The notes under the pieces are model-generated. The model was not told the DNA's origin. It saw only the letters and a list, made by a program, of their open reading frames with translations, and ran no database searches. DNA of 64,000 bases from Atriophallophorus winterbourni (Eukaryota > Platyhelminthes > Trematoda > Plagiorchiida > Microphallidae). The DNA lies in assembly GCA_013407085.1 (NCBI GenBank), contig JACCGJ010019687.1, forward strand, positions 90,305 through 154,304, in the 5' to 3' direction. A program made the position numbers and the translations under genes. Positions 1 to 14,000 of the stretch are shown one piece after another (position 1 is the stretch's first letter; the number at the start of each line of letters is the position of its first letter).

Positions 1-1429
1 TTTCTATCATGTTGAGCTGCATTCACACTTGATATTTGATAATTACAATTGACTCGAATTTAGGAGAACAACTCATATTGTAGATCACTCACGAATCCCA
101 CAATTGTTCGCGACACACACACAACTCAGCTGTTAATTACCGCAACATTTTCATACAAATGACATGATTTGTATCATATCGAAACCTTTCCGAAATCGTT
201 ATTATTAATCACCGTTTATCATTCAAGGACACAGAAAAATGATTATGTCGTTTCAATAAAGATTGTAGCAAGTAGTGCGAAATTTGTCGAGGTATTTGAG
301 CATGGGGATGTTTTCTTTTACATTGAATTTGCTGGATTGAAAGCATGTACGATTAAATCGTCAGCTTCGAGCATCGTTGATTTGAAACACCATGAAATAT
401 ACACATCAATAGTGATAATCACGACACCAAGACTTTTGTCAAATAATTGAAAACAGCGTCAACTTTGTCCACGTGTACTTGCTGATGATCGGAGCCATCA
501 GAAGCGTTCGAATCGTTTTCATCTCTTCGGTTCCTTTGTCATTCACATCTTCGCTTAGATCATATCAGCCCCACGTCTTGTGTTCCCATTGTCTGGACGG
601 TGTTTTTCATTCACGCATGTAACAATCGTTGTGTGTATCAGGTGTCACACACCACACATGGTCAAACAATTTGTCCGCCCGTAGCAACAATCCATTTGCC
701 ACGCCGAATCGAGCGTTAACGCGCATGGAAACAACAAGTCACTTGAACTGTGTACCACGATGCCACATCACTAGTCAAGGGCAAAATTGAGTTCAGTCCA
801 ACGCGAACTTGCTGCGTTTGTTCGTGGTTGAGATTTATGCTTGTTGTTTATGTAACCTACGCGACAAGATATAAATCGTTTTCTTGCTGAGTATAAAGCC
901 TAATCGCATTGTTTCGGCATTGCTATTCAAGGCTGAATCCATCCACTCACGACAACTTGGTCTTTATCTGTTGCCTCAAGTTGTGCGACTTTTATTCAAA
1001 ATTGGTTTGAACTTTTAAGCATGGTCGTTACATCGCTTTGTGTAATGTACGGTTTCAAATTCGAGAACCTCATGCAATGTTTCATGCACATATCACCGAC
1101 TCCACACAGTGAGGATTTTATTCGTGAATTAGTCTGTCGACCATTTTTGACCTTGACTGATATTCTTGACCAGCCAACCGTGAGCATCATTCATTGCCTG
1201 CATGCGACCTTGAAAATGAAAATCAGATGGGGTCACTGTTGGCAAACAGACACTCACACAACTGTTTGCATCAGCTGTCATGTGCGGCGGATATGAACGT
1301 GTAGTGTCCGCCACCGAACAAGCGATCGATGGACAATTGGGTCTTAGCTCATAGCTTAAGCACTGTTTGGCTATAATTTTTTATTCGTATTTCAATGTTT
1401 TGACCGAAAATTAATTCGGAGTAAACAAT
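1..1429. other. No gene recognised (upstream DDR intron or flank)
   Basis: Short open stretches occur, for example 169-450 on +, but none matches a family, and none encodes the expected N-terminal discoidin segment. It is probably intron of the DDR gene, because the first visible exon is internal. Confidence 0.5.
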
Positions 1430-1745
1430 GATCTTTATATGCATGCATTGTTACCAAACACACTCTACGACCGGTTTCTTGCTGTTTGTACTCATCAGGT
1501 AGGACATTACGATCAGAATCGCATTCCTTGAAACATTGGAGGAATGGTAAACAAGCTGAGCTTGTAAGCCATTGCTCAATAAGGTTGGCACGACCAGCCT
1601 GTTCAATCACATGTGCTCAAACATAGTCTTGAACAAAGATCCTCATATCCTGATCTTACTGTCCCTCCCTGATGAGTGAAAACAGTATGAAATCGGTCAT
1701 GGACTATGTGTGTGATGGAAATGAATGCAGTTGACAATTTTTGTT
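1430..1745. repeat. Hammerhead repeat family A, head-to-head pair
   Basis: A minus-strand copy (about 1430-1625) is followed by a plus-strand copy (about 1630-1745). Minus core 1465-1506: CTGATGA, GAAA and GGTC are intact but stem II (GTAC/GCAA) no longer pairs. Plus core 1669-1698: CTGATGA, GAAA and GGTC are present, stem II is GTGA/GTAT and broken. Both keep the flanks typical of the family (TGTTTCAAG or related, then GGATCCTGATCTTACTGTCCC upstream in degenerate form and GTGTGATGGAAATG downstream). Both are likely inactive. Confidence 0.8.
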
Positions 1746-1934
1746 AGGAGTAAACAATATAGTTAAACTCAATTTAATTATAGACTAACTCATTTTATCT
1801 CAAACATCACGACAACATATTTCTTTGCTTTCCATCCTATTTCCATCCACATTTAATTTAACTCTAATTACATTAGAGCTACAGTGCAATCGTTTACATT
1901 CTTTAGTTCAGTCGTTCTCTAATTTTCCTTTCAG

Positions 1935-2079
1935 CTTAGCCGTGTTCGCATCGCAAGAGCAAGCCTCAGGCTCATGGTGCCCCAACCGGGCTGTTCAAAA
2001 CCAACTGGCTGAATGGCTTCAAATCGATTTTGGAGAGTTGAAAATAATGCGCGTTCTCTTCACCGAAGGAAATAATCAG
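1935..2079 (+). CDS. DDR: DDR exon: first part of discoidin domain
   Basis: The acceptor is the pyrimidine-rich run ending in CAG at 1932-1934 and the donor is CAG|GTTGGT at 2080. The exon starts with the last base of a codon and ends in phase 0. It encodes SGSWCPNRAVQNQLAEWLQ followed by IDFGEL, matching the DDR discoidin signature around the GAWCP cysteine and the EWLQID strand. An ATG at 1825 in the same frame lies in the intron upstream and is not a plausible start, because the discoidin domain needs about 40 more N-terminal residues. The preceding exon, with the signal peptide and the first conserved Cys, was not found in 1-1934. Confidence 0.88.
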
Positions 2080-5000
2080 GTTGGTTGGAAGTGAATGCCG
2101 ATTTTTTTGTTTTTAAAAAAGTAATAACCAAGCGCGGTAATTTAGTTGGCGAGAGACGCAGCGAGGTCGCGATCCTAGATTTCTAAAAATAGGTGCCTAT
2201 ACTAAGGAAAGAAATAACTGCGACGTTTTATTTTCGTACCTATACCGAACATGATGACGGTCATCCTGGATCTGAGTGACTGAACAGAAAGATAAAAGAG
2301 GTAGAAAACCCATCCAGGTACCACGCAAGTGTACGTATTTTGAGGATGTTGAGATGTCCTCCGCTTCGCTAATTACCAGAGCATGTGCGACGCGATAATA
2401 TCGATGTTACATCAGTTAATTAATAGCAAGTGAAATAGTTTGCAATTTCACTATAATAATCTACTCATTGCAATTGTATTTATTTAAAAGTATATCGGCG
2501 CATAGCCAACTGAATTGCTTTGGTATATCGGAAGGTCATTGACTGAAGGTTTCATATGCTTGCTGATACACGGACAGTTGAATCACTTCATTAGTGCTTT
2601 GAACGGTCGGTTAGTTTGTTTTCCGACGAAATAGAAAAGAATTTTAGTACGGAAAACGCTCATAGAGTCTATCCGTCATCAAATGTTTACTTTTGGCTGT
2701 TCGTCAAGCTTTTCCATCCAGTGTACCCTCAAACAGAGCTTCATAGCCTCAGTTCTTGTTCCTGTTGAGTGTTTGCTTAGCATTTACGGCCTCACGAATT
2801 CACACTAACGAAACTTACATTTATTTGCTGTGTCCAAGTTACCCGGTTATAAAATTTCAAAACTATTATTTCTCAGACGCAATTTCCGCCGATGGCGCAC
2901 TACTTCTGATATGCGTGTCGTATATTCCAGTTTCAAGTGGGCTATTTTTATTTTAGCTTTTATCCTAACCCATTTTCATTCTTCCAGCGTAGCGCAGGTG
3001 CTCTATAATATATAAGTGACTTCCCGCTTAAATATATCCACCTATATGCCTCACAATGCGCACGACTGACTGCGCATGGCGTTTACCGAAAGCAGTCTAA
3101 TTACCATTCCGCTTGTTTGGTCGCGAGATCATTTATCATGTTCCGCCGGATTTGGCGGAGTTCTTTCGATCGGTCTGTCATGTTTGCTCGGGGTACGAGC
3201 AAACATTAACCAGGGCACCACTAATGGCAATCGCATGTTCTGTTTACGCTCCATCCATCATCAAGTCGCAGTTAGTTGGAGCAAGAGTTTCCCTCGGACT
3301 GGCCGATACATCGATTTGCGTGGTGTAGCATCTCGGTGTATGAAAGCAATCAGTTTAATAACAAATATTTTTAATTAAATTGGTTCCCCATCGTGTTACA
3401 CATTATATGTTGAGTATATTTCTCCAATCAATGCATATATAATTCGTGGTGTTTTGCTTAAAACGATGGAGCCCTCAATGTTCGGTCGTTAATAGTCGGC
3501 TTCGCATCGGTAGAAAAAATGTTTTCATAAAATCTATCATATGATGGACCCAGTTGCTATCGTCACTCATGATCATTTTTAGAAAGTTTCAGCACATTAC
3601 TTTGTCTATCTCGGTTCATGCATTAAAATAACTTCTGACTAGTCACTTATTATTATTATTATTATCGCCGTTGTTGTTGATGATGTTGTCATTGATATTG
3701 CTGATATTGTTGTAGTTGTTGGCCTCCTTCGGTCGATATCGATAGTGTGTGTGCATCACATGCGCATGATGATTTGATGCTCCACGACGTTTCCAATGAC
3801 TAAAAAGTCCGATTCGAGAGGAAGAGTTCCAAGGTTGTCACGGCCAGAGCGGTTCTGAGGATAAGCTCCCAATTACAAAAGTGCTCTGATGGCGCGCATC
3901 TCATATAGCCCCTGACAACAAAGTCCAGCTCATGGCATGCACGCGTGTTTATATGTGACCCGGCGGAACTGCTCAAAACCAGCTTGCTTCGGGTAGATGG
4001 AGCTCGTAAGTCCATGAAGGCGGTTCACCTAGGGAAAGAAAAACGCTTGTCTCAAACCTTCACTGCCTTGTGGCTACATCAAATCATGGAAAAGGCTTCA
4101 GGAATAAACCCCAAGGAAAAATCCGTAGCCAGAGTCCCGTTAGGCATCGTTATCCAAACGTATCAGCCTAGCTGTTCCTTTGTTTCCAGTGGTGCCGTGG
4201 AAAGCGAGCACTTGTTGTATGGGCAACAGCTAGTTCTCCATATTTAACTGCTCTGGAGTACATATAAACACGCCAATGGAGAGGACACTCCATTCCAATT
4301 CTATGGATAATAACACGGAAGCAGCAGATGCTGGTTTAAAGCTATGGCTCGACTGGCGTAGAGCTCAGCTCCTGGGGCTGCTTCCGAAGGTGGGAGAGAT
4401 TTTCAGATCTCATTTGACGGCATCCGCTCGTCTCAGGCTGGGCAGCCCCCTGTCAATATGGTGCCGTCTCGCCACAGTCTGCTATCCTCGTTTTGCACCA
4501 GCGAAACGAATTACTAAACAACAAAGGTCCATGCTCCCCGGATTTTATGACGACGTCTCGAAAACCAGAGGCGTAAGAAAATCAGCTGTGATTAACAATG
4601 AGCTAAAAAAGCAGAAGGTCGACGTGGCTGCCCTGCAAGAGATGCGATTACCAGACATTGATACTCTAACAGAAAAATATTACACATGTTTTGGAAAGGA
4701 AGGGATTCTGGTGAACCTCGACTGCATGGAGTTTTGTTTGCCTTGTGAAACAGCCTACAAAACCAGCAGAACCAAGCAGTAGTGAGAGCGAACGGTTTCG
4801 GACTATAAATCTGAAGTGTATTGCTGGTGCCATTACGTTAGTCAACGTTTATACACCGATGCTCTTTGCAACGCCTGTTGAAAGAGACGCTTTTTATCAT
4901 AACCTCACTACAGTCCTCAAAAGCGTGCCACTTAAAACTGTGTAGTGGTATTGGGTGATTTCAATGCCAGAGTTGGTGCAGATTACGAATCTTGACAAAG

Positions 5001-8000
5001 CTGTCTCGGAAGGTTTGGAGTAGGCAAATCCAATAAAAATGGACAACGCCTTTTAGAACTATGCACACAGTTCAGTATTTGTGTCAGTAACACTTTCTTT
5101 CAAACAAAACCACACCATAAATTCTCTTGATAACAACCTCGCTCTAAACATCAGCTTGAGTTTATTCTTTTTTAAGCGCACTAATATAGGAAGCGTGCTC
5201 CTCGCCAGATCATATCAAAGCGCAGACTGCGACACTGATCATTCGCTGGTTTGTGCCATACTGCGGTTTCTTCAAAAGAGATTTCACCGGACCAAATTGT
5301 CTGCTAAGACAAGCATAGACGTCACTCGCATGTGCGAACCTCATCTAAGGGCGCGATTTGCGAAAGCCTTCACAGCCTTAGTTCAACAAGACAACCTCAC
5401 TCGAATCGGCTTCAGAAAATTGGGAATCGATAAAAAAAGTTGCTTATGCCGAGTCGCACTTTCCACTTTCGGTCCGAAGAAAGCTCGAACGAGCGACTGG
5501 TTCGAAGCAAAAGCTTCTGAGATGACTGCTGTGTTGGATGAGAAACGGTCAGCATTCCTGAGGTACAAAGGTATGCCAACAGATGAAAACCTACGACTTT
5601 TAAGAGCAGCTAGAAATAAGGTCCAACAAACTGCAATGCGATGTGCAAATGACTACTGGACAGAAATTAGCCTTAGTATCCAAAAAGCTGCGGATACTGG
5701 AAATTTTCATGGCATGTATGATGGGATCAAGAGAGCCATTGGTCCAAACAAACTTAAAACGGTTGCCGACTATTGAATATCTAGATACTCCCCCTACTCT
5801 TGATGAGCTCAATAGAGCAATCGACCGCTTAGCGAATGGGAAGGCCCCTGGTGGCGACGGAATTCCACCTGAGCTCATCAAATGCTGTAGAGCAGCATTA
5901 TTGCAACCGCTTCACCATTTTCTTCTTCGGTGCTGACAGGATGAGTGTGTCCCACTAGAGATGCGAGACACGAAGATCATCACGCTATTTAAGAATAAAC
6001 GTGTCAGAGGCGACTGCAACAATTACAGAAGAATCTCCCTTCTTAATGTTGTAGACAAATTGTTTTCCAAGGTCTTACAGATCCCGCTAAAAATTTTGGC
6101 TGATAGAATTTACTCCGAATCTCAATGTGGGTTCCGTAGGGGAAGATCAACCGTGGACATGATCTTCTCCCTGAGACAATTTCAAGAAAAGTGTCGGGAA
6201 CAGCGTATGCCATTATATGATGTTTTTATTGATTTAACGAAGGCATTCGACTACGATAGCTGGGATGGTCTTTTCGAAATGCTTGATCAGATAGGCTACA
6301 CCCAAGACTTCTCAAACTCGTTATTTCGTTCCACTCGGGCTCAGTCCATTTTTAACGGTTTCAGTTCAGAAACATTTGAAATATACTGCGTGAATTGTCC
6401 AGATTTCACTACCGTTCAGTAAAGCATTTAGTCCGCACGCGCCATCATATTTGTCTGTATGGTCAATTTGTGTTTGCCCCAGACATAAGTGCTCAAATGG
6501 GTCAAGACAGTAGCTGTCAACCCGATTATCAATCTCGGTATCTACCGAGAGGTTATCCTCAACGGTTGGACTAAGATATGTGAAAAATTGTACTGGTTCA
6601 AGCTAACACTTTTCAACAGTGATGATTGGAGGCGATACGGTCCCTTGATCAATGATCGCTAACCCAAAGTATTTGCACGCGGCGAAAAACCAGTCCTGGA
6701 TTGGGCAAAATGGCTCCATCATCGGCAAATAGCAGGTCCATGATCAGCACATCCCGTACACTGTTTATGTTTAAACGCTTCCGGTTGAAAAGCTTCCCAT
6801 CACATTGTTTGTGTAGGTAACAACCTTGTGTTCTACCTAGCCACCGCGACAGGTAAAATCTGTCATCTTGTCCAGTTAAAAAAAGCTTGGGAAAACCGTA
6901 AACTGATTTTGAAGAAGAAATTGGTGGTATAAGGATGTATACAAGAGAAATACGTGAAAATTATAACAAGGCTTATTTAACTGCTTATAAGTTTAATTCT
7001 TTAGTTCTGTACTCTCCCAGTGATATGTATTTATGGTCTACAGTGTACTACCATTTGTTATTTCACTTTTGTTAGATAACTGTGCTATGATGCGGCTAAG
7101 CACAGTTGCGCGTAATCATCGCGTGTTCGTCTACTGTCTGATGCCTGCCAATCTAATTCGAGTGTTCAGTTATTTCTCGACACGCGGACATTTGACATTT
7201 TCTCAGCTCCGCGTGCGATTTTATCGATTGTGTCTAAAAGAGTCCCAGATAGTTTTTTCAACCGTTGTTATTGGAATATCCCGAGGATATGGCGTCTCGT
7301 TTGAGGGTCATTCCAGGTGGTGTTTGTACAATACACATAATCAATCGGCTCAAGTAGATTTTCCAATTACGCCGAGCGCCAGTGTCCGTTTATTGTGCAT
7401 CAGTTGAACAAAATATAAACATAAGTATGACAACCATGCGTGGCATCTTTGAACGATACCGCTCGCTAGCTTATATTCATCGAAGACATAATCCGTGTCG
7501 TTTATTTGGATCTTATTCCAAGCCGAGTTATAGCTGATTGATTATTTTTGCAGAATTCGTATGTACCTGCTTTTCTTTTGCGATATCAACGTCTGGATGG
7601 ACGTGGTTGGTACGATTACCGAATGCGAAATGGCACCAAGGTTCGTGAGTTTGATTCTTATTCAAGTGTCTCATTCATGTTATTCTTACTCTATTAATTG
7701 GATTGCGACAGTGTTATTATTAATAGGAAATCACAAGATCGGATAGAGGCAAAGTGTCGCACAGTCTAAGACTCCAGATAGGCTTCTATGCTGTCAGGTT
7801 TGCCAGTTCTAGACACAAAAGAAAATAAGCAAACGCTTATGAGAATCCAGCGCTTTGCCGCTTGCAGCTCGCTACCTGTGGTGAATCAATTTAGCACGGA
7901 TTTAGCTCCATAGCACAGAAGTACTGCAAGATTGCTCATCCGTGCCAAATTACGACAGTATTTCTCACTGTCTTTCTATAATTAGATATGTTTACCATGC

Positions 8001-11000
8001 AAATTTCATTGCACTTTCTCTAGCACTGCTTCTCGTTCTCATGCACCGAATTGGCCTTACAGTCGCCATGATCATGTTTACGGTTATTAGTTAAGGGATT
8101 GTTTCGTCTCCCACCACCAATGTTGAAAACCTTAAGCTTAAAACAATACTTCGTTTAATCTATCTCAGTTCAACCATATGGGATAAAATCTCACCAGATA
8201 TTGAGTCAGATTTATATATCGACAAAGCATCTCTATTTTATCCAGTCTTGCATTCTATGTTGTATCCTGCTCTATGCATTGTAATCATTACCGACCTATA
8301 TTCGTTCTCCTGTTCTGGCATATTCTATCGGTTCGACGCCGCAATGAACTCTTTACTCATTTACAATATCTATTCCCAGTTTGTAGAATAATATGCTATA
8401 CAATATTAATCTGTAAGAAAATTGTTAGATGATCCGAAGACAGATTCCTTTCACAAATTCAGTCAAGTTCTATGTTTTTCATAATGAGTTGTAAGCACCA
8501 GAAGGGTAAATAATAAGTCAAACTTAATCATTTATAATCGTCTGAACGCACGACCGATTCCACTTGGAGACACAACGGTCGTTTGTGCCGAACCCATTAA
8601 CGTTGGTATTAAAGTTCTGATTTGGGGCTCATCGTATCGATTCGCTATTATCGCATGTATTTGAATTTGAGTAGGACAAATGTCGCACCGCTTGATTAGG
8701 AAATACTTTGTGTCTTTCGTAACCAGGTTCGTTCAGTATAACATAATTAACGCTGGATTTAATATCAAAATTTGATTGCTGTCAATCTCTTCACTCGTGC
8801 AATGTTCACCATAAACCACTTGTTGCTAATCTAAACGTTGACCTTATTATTCACCTTCTCCGTTTAATTGCGCTTCCAATTGCGCTTGCCATATATTTCA
8901 CGAAACGTTTTCCCGCCCCAGCTTTTGTATGCAAACTTTAATAGTCAGACGACTGCGATCACGCTTGATCCACCAATTGTGGCAAAGCGCTTTCGGTTAT
9001 ATCCATACAATGAATTGGAACCCCGTTTCATGTGTCTGCGAATCGCGGTATACGGGACTCCGTTTGAAGGTATGCGATTGAGTTCTGTGGTCTCGTTGAT
9101 CGATTTCCTTTTGTTCTTGATTGTTATTCTCGTCTCTAATTTGCTCCATGCTTCTACTTCATCATCATCGGGGGCATCCATCATAATATCTATCGATGCT
9201 TAACTGTCGTTAAATCATTGCATGCTTGTATACGCTTTGCAACCTGTAGTATCTAAGACTGAAGTGTAGAAAACACAACACCGGTCTGAGAATCGGTAGT
9301 CACATGCGAACAGCTGGCAACTATTGTGTTTGTGATAAAAGCACCTGTCAAACTTTTATTCCCACCCCATGTGATACTGAACAAAACAAATGAAATTGAC
9401 AACATGATACTTAAAACAAAACCACCACTGAACACTGTTGTTAGATGCAGCATTGTTCCTCTATACTAGGCCTCAGGTACGGGTTCGTTTGTCTGGTTTT
9501 AGTGAATCAAAGTACCACACGTAATATGGCTATACCGATGGGGTGGGATGCTTGTCTGCCACGCTTATTTTATCAAGTAGTTTCGGGTGTGACAAGACAG
9601 TCTGATCAAGCGCCTATTCCGGGATGTACATCGTGATAAGGATCAAACACGAGGGTTCATGCTTGAAATGCGTATACGTCACCTCTTGAAGCATTAAGGC
9701 ACCAAGTTTAAGTTATAGGTCATGTAGATCTCCAGCTGTCCTCGAAGCGCAACGAAATGTGGAGGGTCTGTATCTGTCTTGTTCTCAAATTCCACATGAT
9801 GTTAATCGTGGCTTTGAAATGGTAACCTTAATCGGAATTCTACTGTGATTTCCCCGGTGTATATGCTAACCAGCGTAGCCTGCAAAGATAAATTCGATGC
9901 ACGCTATAAACAGTACAATTGCAAAATCAAATCCGTGCCTAAGCATTCCCGATAAAGAGTTGCGAACTTCAAGATGGATTTTGTGTTATCAACTCCTGTG
10001 CTTTAGCACGCCTGTTTTCGGTGACCCAATTGGATTAACCCTCGTAATTTAACGACGCTAGTTATTGACGTTCATTGTGGAATCAGCATAATCACATGGT
10101 AGTTTATTCCTCATTTTCGTTTGCTAGAAACTGAGTCATTCCAATTTTTCCGGAGAAATTCCATCTACTATTATTCGCTGACCGCTTACCGAATTGTAGT
10201 CGGAATTATCTTAGCACCATTCTTGTTGGCGTTTTGTGTTGCTTGATCTCGGTCTACTATAATGTTGTCGAAGCATTCGTTTTTAAAAAGCCCCCAGCAA
10301 GGTGATAAATAATGTCATTCTTCCACTGTTTCAAGCGCCTGCGGATGCTGATCTTACCGTCCCTACCTGATGAGTGCAAACAGCACGAAACCAGTCGTGG
10401 GGTGTGTGTGATGGAAATGCACGCAACTGAGCTTTGTTGTTCAATGTCATTCATTGTTTTTACGACGTTCAAGTTTCATTCATCGATCTGTTTTGCAACC
10501 GTCTCATTCGTCATTGTCTATACCAGAATAGTTTTCTCGCAATAGCGCGTTAGCAACAAGTAATCTATGGCCTATTTGTTATTAATCACATCAACGAATG
10601 TTTCGTTCCTTCTCGAACTGGCCGTGGTTCTCAAACCAACTCCACCGTATATTGTGCATTCTTTTCTTCGCCAAGATTTCTATGTTCAAGTTTTGAATTA
10701 TGTAACATTCTCTTCGGGCGCAGATGTTTCGCATGTCTGCTTGTTCTCGGCATATTTTGTCGGAAACCTATCGATTAATTCCGAGTGACATTTAGAACTG
10801 AGGTAATAATCCAGGTTTTAATACACACGAAAAAGCGAATGTCAAGTGTGAGTAATCGACACCGATAATCACATGTTGCTTTCCGATGTTCGATCGTTCG
10901 AACTGTCATCGTGACGGCACAGAGCGATTTTCCGAGCTGCCAGGGTGAATTATTATACGGCAGTTGCGTCAGCTCCATGCAAACGGATGACTGAATACTA

Positions 11001-14000
11001 CTGTTTAATTACTGATGATTCGCCCCATTGTAAATAACGGTTTTGCGTAGAGCACAGTTTAAATTCAATTGGGCGGGTAAATCATATTTATGAATGAGCC
11101 ACGGGATCTGCTCAGGATCGATAATGTGCTCGAGCTCATGTCTTGAGCTGTTGTACTTCATTACATACACCTCCAGCTGTTTATCCCTACTGCTTTGGTA
11201 AGTATGTCCGTTTTTATATCAAACACTGAACATGGTCATCCTCAGACACATTGGATATTGAAAGAAATGCTGCATTTAGCACAAAACACAAAATCTGATG
11301 TTGTTGACCCCGGAAGATCGATATTGAATTGGTATGTAATTCACAAGCTCATGATTATACTGAACATCGTTTGACATGATTGATCGTTTCGATTTAGGAA
11401 GCAAAACTCCTTTTCCGCTGTTTGGAAATGACGCTTCCTACTGTACCTTCAAGGTGAACGAGTAAGAGATGTTCTTTCCATCTCACCGGGACAACTTCCA
11501 GAGCTTTCATAACCTATTTACAAACCTTTTAGTAGCGCAAGTGTGGCTTAGCGAAACATAGACTTCCTGATTTGAACTCCCTTTAACGCAAATCTTTTTG
11601 AATACGACAGTTTCCCGTGCTATAGGCTTGATAGAGACACCGGAACCCGCGCTCCCACAGTAGAGCTAAAATATTCTCTATATCTCATTTAGAGAGTACC
11701 TCTGTATGTTTTACTCTGTCCATCCACGATATGTTTAAGATCCGATGGAAGCTCTGTAAACTGAAAACATGCAGCTTCATTTCATGGATGGTGTGAATGG
11801 TTGAGGTCTCTTGAGTAAGCAGTAAGGAATTTACTACACACACGCTGTGTACCATCACTTCCGTCTTCACGGTCAGCTTGCCTTTACCGCGACACGACAA
11901 TTCGAACGGGAATAAAAACCATTTATCTACCAAACCACTGATTGAACTTGGTGTCTTTCGTGCTGTTATGCGCAATATGTAAACCAAAACACAAGGTGAC
12001 ATGGTATTTCAAGCTGACAGTTTTTAACAGTCACGATGGTAGGTGATGCAGTACAATGACTCAAAAAATTTGAACTTGTTTATGCTGTCGTCGAAAAGTC
12101 AGTCTATTAGCGACTGAAGCTGCTTTGAGGTGTGATTAATGAAGGCATATTCACCATCTTGGTTGGTGCTCCGGAACGATTCAAAGAATAGTGCGTGTCA
12201 CAACATGTGTGCAATTGATTACCTTCTATTCTCGTCCTAAGAGAAAGCGTTTAACGTGGAATGGACATGCTGAGTTCGAGATGGTCCTTCCGCGGAAGCT
12301 TTCCCCTAATCAACGTATAACATCCTGTGCTTATCCAGACACTTAATAAAGCTGTAATTGTGCGATGATAATTTCCATGAATAATCAATTGCAGAATCTG
12401 CACTGAGATACACTCTATCAGTCAATTCCGTGAAGCCTCATCTCTACTAATGGTAAACAAGTTGTTGACGTCATTCAAAACTAAGCCGCATCCTCGCCGC
12501 CACGAAGCCCGATGTAATGAGCGTCAGGTTCTATACTCGAATGGCGAATTACACACGGAAATTTATTATATTTCAACTAATATTTCCTGGTTATGGTGGT
12601 GCGTTTCTCATTGTCATTTTTTTGCTCTACGTGGTCAACCATTCTCGTAAAATGTCCTGTTGATTTGAGATTTTACGCCTGAGATTTTATCATTATTTGG
12701 ACTAGAATTGTTGCACGTTACTTTTGATTAACGAAGTATATTTCACTAATGTAAAAGCTGACATTATTTGGGCTCTCATTATAGTGTTCAACGTGAGAGT
12801 AAATAAATATAGCATACAATACAACCGCCTGCTTAGAGCATTTCGTTAAACTTAGAAATCAATGGCGGATAAGAAAAACCCTGTTTAATCAAATAAACAT
12901 TCAATATACGTTTAAAAGCCTATGCTTTTATTACACTACCTAGTACAACTTACTTTCCCGCAATTGAATAGTGTCGGCCACGAAAAAATCACCAGCTGTG
13001 GCATCAAGTTTGAACATCATCTACCATCCCTCCGCTGCTTAAAATACAACTGCTCAGCCTCAAGAGAACCACATTTGCATAGAGACCATCAATTCACGAG
13101 ACGCTACTCATTCTCCGACTTCGTGTTCAAACACACGACCTGTCTTGTTTCGTAGCGCTAGTTCTATTGACAAAGCAGCTGTCAGCTGACCTGATGCAGC
13201 CGCTGCGAGTATTGTTCGTGGGACCGACGCCAATCATACCAAGTCTGACTCATCGACTCATCCGCCTCGTGCATTTTTTCGATCATCTGAATGAGAATGC
13301 AAATCAGTGTTTGCACTCGTGTGTCACTTGTCATTCTTTCCATATAGCGCGTTTCGCTGTTGAGTTGATTATACCAACTAACCGTTTTTCTCTCGCCAGA
13401 TGGTGCTGTTGAATATGCTATACCAGAGGGCGGGATTTATCGAATGGATCCGCGTATGCAAATTTCTTTGAACGACACAGACTATGACGGCGTTTGGACG
13501 AGTCTCACGCTGAACTCACAAAATTCACGGAACCTGGAGGAAACTCGTGAGCGGAGAGGTTATTTTCATGGTGGTCTTGGTCTTCTGATGGACAAAAATT
13601 ACTATGACGGTCAGTTGCCCGAGAGCGGAGACAATCACAACGTTGTCGGTTGGTTTAGACGGCAGTACTCCTCACCAACAGATCGGGTGATCATGATGTT
13701 CACGTTTGATCAAGGTTAGTCTCTCGTAATGTAAAGGTTTTCGCATTGTACTTATCCATTCATATTTCCAGCCAAGTCGTTTTTTCAAAACTAATACATG
13801 TAATGCATTTGAATGCCTAATGCTGACATGCATGGGCAGTGAGAATAGCTAAAGGTTGCGAAAGTCCAGCTGAAGGGAAACGACTCTAAGCTATACACAG
13901 CAGCAACATGATCCGTTTCCGAAACCAAAATGTTTCTCGAAGGGTACAAATAGATACACATTTTTGACAGTGTGTAAATATCTTCGAACCAACTAAAGCC

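Noticed and set aside
1825..1934. ATG at 1825 in frame with the first DDR exon as a translation start.
   Set aside because: The intervening sequence ends in a polypyrimidine tract and CAG, is not signal-peptide-like, and lacks the conserved start of the discoidin domain.
3945..4247. 100-residue plus-strand open stretch just before the RTE-like element.
   Set aside because: No domain recognised; it may be 5' untranslated sequence of the element or chance.
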